This document shows, in pieces, positions 14,742 through 22,878 of a stretch of DNA of 64,000 nt (position 1 is the first letter of the stretch; every line of letters begins with the position of its first letter). Origin of the DNA: Telmatospirillum siberiense (GTDB lineage: Bacteria; Pseudomonadota; Alphaproteobacteria; Rhodospirillales; Magnetospirillaceae). The notes below the pieces were generated by a model. That model was given only the letters and a program-made list of their open reading frames with translations, ran no database searches and was not told the origin of the DNA. The DNA lies in assembly GCF_002845745.1 (NCBI RefSeq), contig NZ_PIUM01000028.1, positions 1 through 64,000 on the forward strand, written 5' to 3'. The position numbers were made by a program, and so were the translations under genes.

Positions 14742-16147
14742 GCGGACCGTCCGACAGCTTTGACCTGATCATCATCGGGGGCGGTCCAGCCGGGTTGGCG
14801 GCGGCCGTCGAAAGCGCCCGTCATGGCGTTCGATCGCTCATTCTTGATAATCATCCCGAGCCGGGAGGATCGGTGTTCCGGGATCTCGTCGCGGCGGCAC
14901 GCCACCGGCCGGGGGATCTAGCCTGTTTTTCCGCCTATGCCGAGGCCGGCCTCGAACTTCTTGCGGCAGTGAAGCGGGCAGGAACGACAATATTGTCGGG
15001 CAGCTCCGTCTGGTCTGTTGAACCCGACGGATCGGTTCATGCCAGCACGCCCGCCGGGCCAAGAACCATGCACGCGAGCCGTCTCCTGATCGCCGCGGGC
15101 GCCCAGGAGCGCCCCTGCCCAATCCCGGGCTGGACGCGGCCCGGCGTCATGACCGCCGGCGCGGCGCAATTGCTGATGAAGCAGTCGGGGCTGGTTCCCA
15201 CCGGCCGTGTCGTTCTGGCCGGAAGCGGGCCATTGCTGACCATGGTGGCCGCTCAGCTTGCCGGCTTCGGCGCGGACGTCGCGGCGGTGCTCGACACGTC
15301 GACCATCGGCGACGCCCTGGCCGGCCTGCCGCGCTTGCCTGCGGCCGTTTCCGGCGGACCGGACCTGTTGTCCTACGGCCTCCGATTGGTCCATCGGTTG
15401 CGCCGCGCCCATATCCCGATCCATCGCGGCGTCAAGAACTTGCGCATCCTGGGCAAGGGGGACGACGGACCCGCGGAGACAATCTTCTGGGACGGCCCCG
15501 GGGGCAGAGGCAGCATTGCCGCCGATCTTGTCCTGCTCCATGCCGGATTGATTCCCGACACGCGGATCACCCGCCTTTTGGGATGCGCTCAGGAATGGTC
15601 GGCGGAACAATGGAGCTGGCGGCCACGGCTGGATGGTTGGGGCAACAGCAGCATCGAAACCGTCGCCGTGGCCGGCGACGGCACCGGCATAGCGGGCTGG
15701 CGCGCCGCCATCGCCGCCGGTCGGATGGCCGCCCTCGACACCGCCTGTCGCCTGCACCGGCTGTCGGTGGCCGAGCGCGACCGGCTGGCCAGACCGCTGC
15801 AACGAACCCGCCGCAGGGCCATGGGGCTGCGGCGCTTCCTCGACCGCATCGCTCCGCCCGGCGCCGGTTTCCTGGCGCCGCCGGACGAAACCATCCTCTG
15901 CCGGTGCGAAGGGGTAACGGCCGGCACCGTGCGAAATTTGCTGCGGGATGGATGCGCCGGCGTCAACCAGATAAAAGCCTTCACCCGCTGCGGCATGGGG
16001 TCCTGCCAGGGCCGGTTCTGCTCGGCCAGCCTCGCCAACTTGGTGGTGGCGGAAACCGGCCGGACGATGGAGGACGTCGGCGAAATGACCGTGCGCCCAC
16101 CGTTGGAGCCGATGTCCCTGGAGGTTCTGGCCAACTCTGAAGAGTGA
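14738..16147 (+). CDS. FAD/NAD(P)-dependent oxidoreductase with C-terminal 2Fe-2S domain (HcnB/OoxA-like)
   Basis: 469 residues. A FAD-binding motif (LIIIGGGPAGLAAAVESARHG) opens the protein. A second nucleotide-binding motif is near residue 165 (VVLAGSGPLLTMVAAQL). A C-terminal BFD-like region has four cysteines: CRCEGV and, about 30 residues on, CGMGSCQGRFC. This is the large subunit of the HcnABC/opine-oxidase/D-hydroxyproline-dehydrogenase type. Start 14738 overlaps the ferredoxin gene's stop. The substrate is not set by sequence; the neighbouring racemase and MetQ-like genes favour an amino acid or opine over cyanide formation (inference). Confidence 0.87.
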   Translation: MSGPSDSFDLIIIGGGPAGLAAAVESARHGVRSLILDNHPEPGGSVFRDLVAAARHRPGDLACFSAYAEAGLELLAAVKRAGTTILSGSSVWSVEPDGSVHASTPAGPRTMHASRLLIAAGAQERPCPIPGWTRPGVMTAGAAQLLMKQSGLVPTGRVVLAGSGPLLTMVAAQLAGFGADVAAVLDTSTIGDALAGLPRLPAAVSGGPDLLSYGLRLVHRLRRAHIPIHRGVKNLRILGKGDDGPAETIFWDGPGGRGSIAADLVLLHAGLIPDTRITRLLGCAQEWSAEQWSWRPRLDGWGNSSIETVAVAGDGTGIAGWRAAIAAGRMAALDTACRLHRLSVAERDRLARPLQRTRRRAMGLRRFLDRIAPPGAGFLAPPDETILCRCEGVTAGTVRNLLRDGCAGVNQIKAFTRCGMGSCQGRFCSASLANLVVAETGRTMEDVGEMTVRPPLEPMSLEVLANSEE

Positions 16148-16343
16148 TCGGACGTCTTTCGGCGCGGAAACCAAGTTTCGATCGACGAGAATTGGTATGA
16201 GGCCGCACCAGGCACGCGGATGCCTCCGTTAGAGCCAAGGGTTTGGAAAACAAGCTGGAACGTGATGCGGATCTAAAGCATCTCCAGGGAAATCGATTCG
16301 AAAACTCATCAACAGGCCCCCGACGGAGGAGAACCGCCCGCCA

Positions 16344-19300
16344 TCATTTTTTCTCCCTCGGCGCCTGCGCCCCGGGATGGCGCAGCAGGGTATATTCCTT
16401 GACCAGGGCATAGATGGCGGGGATGACGACCAGGGTCAGCACGGTGGACGAGATCATCCCGCCCACCATCGGCATGGCGATGCGGCGCATGACTTCCGAA
16501 CCGGTTCCGGTACTCCACATGATCGGCAACAAGCCGGCCATGATGGCGACCACCGTCATCATCTTCGGCCGCACCCGTTCGACCGCGCCTTCCATGATGG
16601 CCGCGTATAGATCCGCCCGGGTCAAGGGTTCGCCGTTCTTTTCCCGTTCGGCCCGCACCGCCTGCAAGGCGTGGTCGAGATAGATCAGCATGACCACCCC
16701 GGTTTCGGCGGCGACGCCGGCCAGGGCGATGAAGCCGACGGCCACCGCCACGCTCATGTTGAAGCCCAGCCACCACATCAGCCAGCCGCCGCCGATCAGG
16801 GCGAAGGGCAGCGACAGCATGACGATCAAGGTCTCCGTCAGGCGTTTGAAGTTCACATAGAGCAGCAGGAAGATGACGAAGATGGTTGCCGGCACCACGA
16901 TCTTCATCTTCTGCTTGGCGCGTTCCATATATTCGAACTGGCCGCTCCAGGTGGCGTAATAGCCGGGCGGCATCTGCACCTGCGTCTCGACCGCCTTTTT
17001 CGCGTCGGCGACATAGCCGCCGATGTCGCGATCGCGGATATCGACGTAGATGTAGGCCGACAGCAGGGCGTTCTCGGTCCGGATCGTGGAGGGGCCCTTG
17101 GTCAGCTGGATCTTCGCCAACTGACCAAGGGGGATGTGCTGGCCATCCATCGTCGGCACCAGGATGCGGGTGCCGATGGCTTGCGGATCGCTGCGGAAAT
17201 CCCGGGGATAGCGCACATTGACCGAGAATCGCTCGCGGCCCTCGACGGTAGTGGTCACCATCTCGCCGCCCATGGCGGTCAGGATGACTTCCTGCAGGTC
17301 GCCGACGACCAGCCCATAGCGGGCCAGGGCGTCGCGATCGGGCAGAATCTCCAGATAATAGCCGCCCATGATGCGTTCGGCATAGGCGCTGGTGGTGCCG
17401 GGAACCGCCTTGACCACCTGCTCGATCTGTTTGGCCACCCGCTCCATCTCGGTCAGGTCCTTGCCGAACACCTTGATACCGATGGGCGTGCGGATGCCGG
17501 TGGACAGCATGTCGATACGTCCGCGCAGCGGCATGGTCCAGGCGTTGCTGACGCCCGGGATCTGCAAGGCCTTGTCCATGTCGGCGATCAATTGGTCGAT
17601 GGTCATGCCGGCCGGCCATTCCTCCTGTGGCTTCAGATTGATCGTCGTCTCGAACATTTCGATGGGTGCCGGATCGGTGGCGGTGTCGGCCCTCCCCGCC
17701 TTGCCGAACACCGATTCGACTTCCGGAAAGCTCTTGATGATCTTGTCCTGGGTCTGCATCAACTCGGCCGCCTTGGTCACCGACACGCCCGGCAAGGTGG
17801 TCGGCATATAAAGCAGCGTCCCTTCATAGAGGCGGGGCATGAATTCCGAGCCCACCTGACTGATCGGATAGGCCGAAATGCCCAGGATGGCGAGGGCCAG
17901 CAGGATGGTCGCCCCCTTCCAATTCAGCACCATCCTGATCAATGGCCGATAGAGCCAGATGAGGAGGCGGTTGATCGGATTCTTATGTTCCGGAAGGATT
18001 TTTCCGCGAACGAAGAGGGCCATCAGCACCGGCACCAGGGTGACCGACAGCACGGCGGCGCCGGCCATGGAAAAGGTCTTGGTGAAGGCCAGCGGCTTGA
18101 ACATCCGGCCTTCCTGCGATTCCAGGGTGAACACGGGCAGGAACGACACCGTGATGATCAGCAGGCCGAAAAACAGCGACGGCCCCACTTCGATAGCCGC
18201 CTCGATCAGCGCCTGAACGCGGGAATCGCCCGGCTTCATCCGTTCGAGATGCTTGTGGGCGTTCTCGATCATCACGATGGCGGCGTCCACCATGGCGCCG
18301 ACGGCGATGGCGATGCCGCCCAGGCTCATGATGTTCGAGGTCAGCCCCAGGAATTGCATAACGATGATGGAGATCAGGACGCCGACCGGCAGCATCAGGA
18401 TGGCGACCAGGGCACTGCGCAGATGCAGCAGGAAAATGATGCAGACGGCGGCGACGATCAGGCTTTCCTCGATAAGCGTCCGCTTCAGCGTATGCACCGC
18501 CCGCAGGATGAGGTCGGAACGGTCGTAGACCGAACTGATGCTCACTCCTTCGGGAAGACCGCTGGCGATCTCGGCAAGCTTGTCCTTGACGTTTTGAATG
18601 ACGTCGAGAGCATTTTGCCCATAGCGCTGGACGACAATGCCGCTGACCGCCTCGCCCTCGCCGTTCAGTTCGGCGAAACCGCGCCGCTCGTCCGGCCCCA
18701 GTTCCACCCTTGCCACGTCGCGCAGCAGGATCGGCGTGCCGTTCTGCGCCTTCAGCGCGATCTTCCCGAGATCCTCGATGCTCCGCAGATAGCCGCGTCC
18801 GCGCACGATGAATTCGGTCTCGGCCATTTCGATGGAGCGCCCGCCGACGTCGGTGTTGCTCTTGCGAATCGCCGACGACACCTTGTCCAGCGAGATGTTG
18901 TAGGACTGCAGCTTCTGCGGATCGACCACCACCTGATATTGCTGGACGAAACCGCCGATACCGGCCACTTCGGCGACGCCTTCCGCCTTGGCCAGCTGGT
19001 AGCGCAGGAACCAGTCCTGAATGGTGCGCAGTTCGGCCAGGCTCTTGTTCTTCGCCTGCACCACATATTGATAGACCCAGCCGACGCCGGTGGCGTCCGG
19101 CCCGAGCGACGGGGTCACCCCGGGCGGCAGCCTCTTGGCGGCGAAACTCAAATATTCCAGCACCCGCGAACGCGCCCAGTAGATGTCCGTGCCGTCTTCG
19201 AAGACGACATAGACGAAGCTGGTGCCGAACATGGAAAATCCCCGCACGACCTTGGACTTCGGCACGCTCAGCATGGCCGTGGTCAGCGGATAGGTAACCT

Positions 19301-19490
19301 GATCCTCGACCACCTGCGGCGCCTGACCGGGATAGTCGGTATAGAGGATCACCTGGGTGTCGGACAGGTCGGGAAGCGCGTCGAGCGGCAGATGTTCCGT
19401 CGCATAGACGCCGGCGGCGATGATGGCGACCGTGGCCAGAAGAACAAGGAAAGTGTTCTTCACCGACCACCGGATGATGCTGGCAATCAT
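16344..19490 (-). CDS. cusA: Heavy-metal efflux RND pump, CusA/CzcA family
   Basis: 1048 residues, full length for the family. An inner-membrane, proton-driven trimeric pump with 12 membrane segments and two large periplasmic loops. The motif DAAIVMIEN near residue 400 is the HME-RND signature in the membrane segment that carries protons. Methionine-rich stretches are present, as in Cu/Ag exporters, but the metal cannot be fixed by eye. It is the last gene of a four-gene leftward operon and starts 21 bases after the adaptor gene's stop. Confidence 0.93.
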   Translation of the reverse strand: MIASIIRWSVKNTFLVLLATVAIIAAGVYATEHLPLDALPDLSDTQVILYTDYPGQAPQVVEDQVTYPLTTAMLSVPKSKVVRGFSMFGTSFVYVVFEDGTDIYWARSRVLEYLSFAAKRLPPGVTPSLGPDATGVGWVYQYVVQAKNKSLAELRTIQDWFLRYQLAKAEGVAEVAGIGGFVQQYQVVVDPQKLQSYNISLDKVSSAIRKSNTDVGGRSIEMAETEFIVRGRGYLRSIEDLGKIALKAQNGTPILLRDVARVELGPDERRGFAELNGEGEAVSGIVVQRYGQNALDVIQNVKDKLAEIASGLPEGVSISSVYDRSDLILRAVHTLKRTLIEESLIVAAVCIIFLLHLRSALVAILMLPVGVLISIIVMQFLGLTSNIMSLGGIAIAVGAMVDAAIVMIENAHKHLERMKPGDSRVQALIEAAIEVGPSLFFGLLIITVSFLPVFTLESQEGRMFKPLAFTKTFSMAGAAVLSVTLVPVLMALFVRGKILPEHKNPINRLLIWLYRPLIRMVLNWKGATILLALAILGISAYPISQVGSEFMPRLYEGTLLYMPTTLPGVSVTKAAELMQTQDKIIKSFPEVESVFGKAGRADTATDPAPIEMFETTINLKPQEEWPAGMTIDQLIADMDKALQIPGVSNAWTMPLRGRIDMLSTGIRTPIGIKVFGKDLTEMERVAKQIEQVVKAVPGTTSAYAERIMGGYYLEILPDRDALARYGLVVGDLQEVILTAMGGEMVTTTVEGRERFSVNVRYPRDFRSDPQAIGTRILVPTMDGQHIPLGQLAKIQLTKGPSTIRTENALLSAYIYVDIRDRDIGGYVADAKKAVETQVQMPPGYYATWSGQFEYMERAKQKMKIVVPATIFVIFLLLYVNFKRLTETLIVMLSLPFALIGGGWLMWWLGFNMSVAVAVGFIALAGVAAETGVVMLIYLDHALQAVRAEREKNGEPLTRADLYAAIMEGAVERVRPKMMTVVAIMAGLLPIMWSTGTGSEVMRRIAMPMVGGMISSTVLTLVVIPAIYALVKEYTLLRHPGAQAPREKK

Positions 19491-19511
19491 GACTGGAAAC
19501 TCCGGCGGCGA

Positions 19512-21011
19512 TCAGTGATGGAAGCTTTGCAGCGCGGCGCGCAGATTGCTTTCGGCATCAATCAGGAAATTGGCGCTGGTCACCACGGTTTCCCCCGCCG
19601 CCAGGCCGTCGACGATCTCGACATAGCCGTCGGCCCGCGCGCCGGTCGTCACCTCGCGAGGTTCGTATCGCCCCTCGCCGCGTTCGACCAGGACAACCTT
19701 GCGCGTGCCGGAATCGAGCAGCGCCGAATCGGGCACGGCCAGCGCGGCATGGTCGGCTGCGGCGGTCGCGATATCCACCGAACCGTAAAGGGCGGGCTTC
19801 AGGCGCAAGCCGGGGTTGGGCAACTCGATGCGCACCTTCACCGTGCGGGTTTCCGCCGACAAGGTCGGATAGATGAAGGTCAGCTTGCCGGTGAAGGTCT
19901 CACCGGGCATGCCGTTGAAGGTCACCCGGGCGGTCTGTCCAACCCGGATATAGGACAGTTCCTGCTCATAGACCTCGCCGATCAGCCAGACGTTGGACAG
20001 ATCGGCGATCCGGTAGAGCACTTCGCCGGGCATGAAGCGCTGACCGCTGATGACGTTCTTCTCGAGGACCACCCCGTCCGCCGGGGAGGGCAGGGCAAGG
20101 GTGCGCGAGACGATCCCCCGGCCTTTGAGTCTTGCCAGTTCTCCGGACGGGATGTCCCAGTTGCGAAGACGCTGAAGGGCGCCGTCGACCAGCAGGCGGG
20201 CCGACGCGCGCGCTTCGGTGCTGGCATCGGCGTCAAGGCTTTCCAGGCTTTTCGCGGCTGCCAGATATTCCTCCTGCGCCAGCACCAGATCCGGGCTGTA
20301 GATCTCCATCAAGGGCTCGCCCCGGCGCACCAGTTGGCCGGTGGTGTTGACATGCAGCGCCTCGACATAGCCTTCGAACTTCGGCGTCACCAGACGCAGG
20401 AGCCGCTCGTCGACCTGCACCGTGCCGACCGCCCGCACGGTATGGGTCAGTTGGCGCCGTTCCACCGCCGCCGTTCTGACGCCCAGTTTCTGGACCTTGT
20501 CGACCGAGATCTTGACGATCGGTCCACCGTCGTCGTCACCTTCGAAGACCGGCACATAGTCCATGCCCATGGGATCCTTCTTGGGAACCGGCGAGGTATC
20601 GGGCAGGCCCATCGGATTGCGGTAGAAAAGGATCTTTCCCTTGCCCTGGACCGGAGCCGGAAGCGCCACGGCGGCCGGCGCGGCCGCCGCCTCCTCCTCG
20701 GCGTAGACGGGCAGGTAATCCATGCCCGTGGCGTCCTTCTTGGGTTCCGGCGAAAAATCGGCTTTGCCCATCGGGTCTTTGTAATAGAGGACCGTTTTGC
20801 TTTTCGTCTCCCCTTGCGGGTGAGGATGGGCCTGGCCCGAGCGGGCCTCCGGTTCCCCGGACGAATGCCCGGCGGCGGCGGAATGTTCGCCTCCCGCCGA
20901 CGAGGGAAGAGGGACGATCTGGGAACGGCCCAGCCAATAGCCGCCGCCAAGGGCGGCGATGACGGCGACACCGGCAATGGCGATCGCGGCGGATGAGGTC
21001 TTCCGGCTCAT
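19512..21011 (-). CDS. cusB: RND efflux periplasmic adaptor, CusB family, with two tandem metal-binding-like domains
   Basis: 499 residues from MSRKTSSAAI. One N-terminal membrane anchor (about 8-27), then a His/Ser-rich stretch. Two copies of a small heavy-metal-binding-type domain follow at about 74-104 (YYKDPMGKADFSP, GMDYLPVY) and 127-157 (FYRNPMGLPDTSP, GMDYVPVF), separated by an Ala/Pro linker. The rest is the barrel-sandwich, hairpin and membrane-proximal domains of a membrane fusion protein linking CusA to CusC. Both small domains lack the Cys residues found in the YxCPM version but keep Met. The start overlaps the cusC stop as ATGA; the frame extends to 21245 but that part overlaps cusC. 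Confidence 0.92.
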   Translation of the reverse strand: MSRKTSSAAIAIAGVAVIAALGGGYWLGRSQIVPLPSSAGGEHSAAAGHSSGEPEARSGQAHPHPQGETKSKTVLYYKDPMGKADFSPEPKKDATGMDYLPVYAEEEAAAAPAAVALPAPVQGKGKILFYRNPMGLPDTSPVPKKDPMGMDYVPVFEGDDDGGPIVKISVDKVQKLGVRTAAVERRQLTHTVRAVGTVQVDERLLRLVTPKFEGYVEALHVNTTGQLVRRGEPLMEIYSPDLVLAQEEYLAAAKSLESLDADASTEARASARLLVDGALQRLRNWDIPSGELARLKGRGIVSRTLALPSPADGVVLEKNVISGQRFMPGEVLYRIADLSNVWLIGEVYEQELSYIRVGQTARVTFNGMPGETFTGKLTFIYPTLSAETRTVKVRIELPNPGLRLKPALYGSVDIATAAADHAALAVPDSALLDSGTRKVVLVERGEGRYEPREVTTGARADGYVEIVDGLAAGETVVTSANFLIDAESNLRAALQSFHH

Positions 21012-22282
21012 AGCTCGCCTCCCAGCAGTTTTTCGATCTCGGCCAGACGGATCTGCTGCTCGAGTTGGGCCTTCAAATGGTCGAGGTGGGTTTTCCGCCA
21101 CTGCTGTTCCGCAGTCAGCACCATGATGAACTCTCCTTTGCCCACCGCATAGGCGTGCTGGGCGCTCTCGAAGCCGAGGCGGGCTTGCGGAAGCGAGCTT
21201 TCGACAATCAGCTTTTCCATCTTCCTGGCCGTCTCGAAGCTCCAATAGGCCTCGCTCAGGTCATTCTGGATCGCCAGTTCCTTGGCGTCGCGTTTCGACC
21301 GGGCGGCCCCGGCGCTGGCTTTCGCCGCGCCGATCTCGGCGTCGTGAAGATCGCCGCGGATGGGCAGCGTCACTTCGAGCATCCCCTCGTAACCGGAAAA
21401 CCGCCCATAGGATTTGACGCCGCCGAAGGTGACGGCGATGTCCGGATACAATCCCCTCTCGGCGAGATCGGCGGTTTTATTCGCCGAAGCGATGGCGGAG
21501 TCCTCGGCCCGCAAGTCCGGATTGAGCCGGAGCGCGCGCTCGGTCAAGTCGCCCAATTCGATGTCGCCCGGCAAAGCGCGCAAATGGGGAGTTTCGACGA
21601 TGGGCGCGCGAGGATCGCGGCCGATCAGGGTATTGAGGCGGGCCTTCAACGTGCGCCGCTGGCCTTCCAACACCAACAGTTCCGTCTGCAACTGGGTCCG
21701 TTCGATTTCGGCGCTGGTGGCTTCCTGCTGACTGCCCACCCCTTGCGCATAGCGGGCCGAGGCCAGCCGCGCGACGGTGGTCAGCCGGGGCAGCAACTCG
21801 CGATCGAGGTCCATCGCCTGATGGACCTCGTGATACTCGGCATAGGCGGCCTTGACCCGGGCCACCACCTCGTTTTCCACCACACCGCGCAGCGCCGCCA
21901 TCTTCTTGGCGTCGGCCTCGGCGATTTCGCGCTTGAGGTCGCGTTTGCCCCACAGGGGAAATTCCTGTTGCAGAAAAAACTTGTCGGTGCGGGGCAACTG
22001 GCTGGGCAGATAATTATCGGCGCCGCGGGGAATATCCATCGGCTGCCACTGAAATTTCGGATCCGGCAGGCTGTCGGCGCCGGCGACCTTGGCGGCGGCG
22101 GCGTCGCTTTCCAAGGCCGCCGCCGCCAGTTCCGGGCTCATCTGCCGGGCGATGGCGATCAATTGATCGAGATCCGGCGCGTCCATTGCCTGGTCATGGT
22201 GCTCGTCCGCCCAACCCGCCGTCGGCAGGAACAGGAGCAACGCCACCACACGGCAGGACATTTTGATCAAGGTCATCGCCAT
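21008..22282 (-). CDS. TolC-family outer-membrane channel (CusC-like)
   Basis: 424 residues. A signal peptide (about 1-25, ending near GWA-DEHH) is followed by two outer-membrane-efflux repeats rich in long helices. These form the channel through the outer membrane and periplasm that receives metal from the adaptor and pump encoded next. It begins 17 bases after the FixH-like gene and its stop overlaps the cusB start, so the products are likely made together. Confidence 0.9.
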   Translation of the reverse strand: MAMTLIKMSCRVVALLLFLPTAGWADEHHDQAMDAPDLDQLIAIARQMSPELAAAALESDAAAAKVAGADSLPDPKFQWQPMDIPRGADNYLPSQLPRTDKFFLQQEFPLWGKRDLKREIAEADAKKMAALRGVVENEVVARVKAAYAEYHEVHQAMDLDRELLPRLTTVARLASARYAQGVGSQQEATSAEIERTQLQTELLVLEGQRRTLKARLNTLIGRDPRAPIVETPHLRALPGDIELGDLTERALRLNPDLRAEDSAIASANKTADLAERGLYPDIAVTFGGVKSYGRFSGYEGMLEVTLPIRGDLHDAEIGAAKASAGAARSKRDAKELAIQNDLSEAYWSFETARKMEKLIVESSLPQARLGFESAQHAYAVGKGEFIMVLTAEQQWRKTHLDHLKAQLEQQIRLAEIEKLLGGEL

Positions 22283-22299
22283 TCCCCTTTACCCCAGGA

Positions 22300-22707
22300 T
22301 CACTTCATCGCTATGAAGGGAACCGAGCCGCTCACCGTGCCGGTTTCGCCCTGAACCTTGGCCGAAACGGTCAATGTCCATGAGCCGCCGTCCGACAAAT
22401 CGGTCTGGAAACGGTATTCACCCGGCGTGGTGGACTTCAGAGCGGCGACCTTGGTCGCCATGGGGGCCATGCCGGCCATCGGCATTTCCATCTTGCTGCC
22501 GAAGATGACGGCGTCGGTCACCGGCTTGTTGTCGGGGATATGAATCAGACGCAAGGCCACCACGGTGTCGCCGGCCGCCTTGACATGGGCCTGCACCGCC
22601 TCGAAGCGGTAATCCTTGGGATCGGCGTGGGCGCTCCCCGCCGCCATGATCGTCAGGGTACAGATCGCCAGCAGGGTGGCGAAGCGGCGCTGAAACGGAT
22701 AACGCAT
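22300..22707 (-). CDS. FixH/YtkA-like periplasmic protein of the Cus operon
   Basis: 135 residues with a Sec signal peptide (about 1-28, AHA-DP). The mature part is a beta-sandwich-like FixH/YtkA-type domain with a Met-rich loop (SKMEMPMAGMAPMAT), plausible for Cu(I)/Ag(I) handling. Such small proteins often lead CusCBA-type operons and may pass metal to the efflux complex. First gene of the operon; the space upstream carries a repeated GTAACA motif. Confidence 0.75.
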   Translation of the reverse strand: MRYPFQRRFATLLAICTLTIMAAGSAHADPKDYRFEAVQAHVKAAGDTVVALRLIHIPDNKPVTDAVIFGSKMEMPMAGMAPMATKVAALKSTTPGEYRFQTDLSDGGSWTLTVSAKVQGETGTVSGSVPFIAMK

Positions 22708-22791
22708 TTTCGATGCTCCTCGTTACGCGGCATAAATTGCAACGCATGATTTTGTCGGATCATGGTTAGCGCCGCGGCCCGAGGATTGCGC

Positions 22792-22827
22792 GTAACATAG
22801 TGTAACATATTCGCCGGTGAGTGTTAC
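22792..22827. promoter_or_regulatory. Three GTAACA half-sites between the metal-efflux operon and ygiQ
   Basis: GTAACA occurs at 22792-22797 and 22802-22807 (direct, 10 bp apart) and as TGTTAC at 22822-22827 (inverted, 20 bp further). The one- and two-helical-turn spacing places all three on one face of the DNA, as for an operator. The regulator is unknown; it could serve the divergent cus operon, ygiQ or both. Confidence 0.4.
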
Positions 22828-22878
22828 CTTGGCCCAAGGGGAAGCTGGAACCCTTCCAATTGCCCTCGGGTTTCGCCT

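Noticed and set aside
14738-16147. Naming the oxidase genes hcnABC (cyanide synthase)
   Set aside because: The subunit pattern is shared by opine oxidases and D-hydroxyproline dehydrogenases, and the neighbours suggest amino-acid catabolism. Sequence by eye cannot choose.
16671-20996. A 1441-codon open frame antisense to cusA/cusB
   Set aside because: It mirrors two well-conserved RND genes. High GC at third codon positions opens the opposite frame, and its translation is a low-complexity His/Asp/Gly/Gln mix with no domain.
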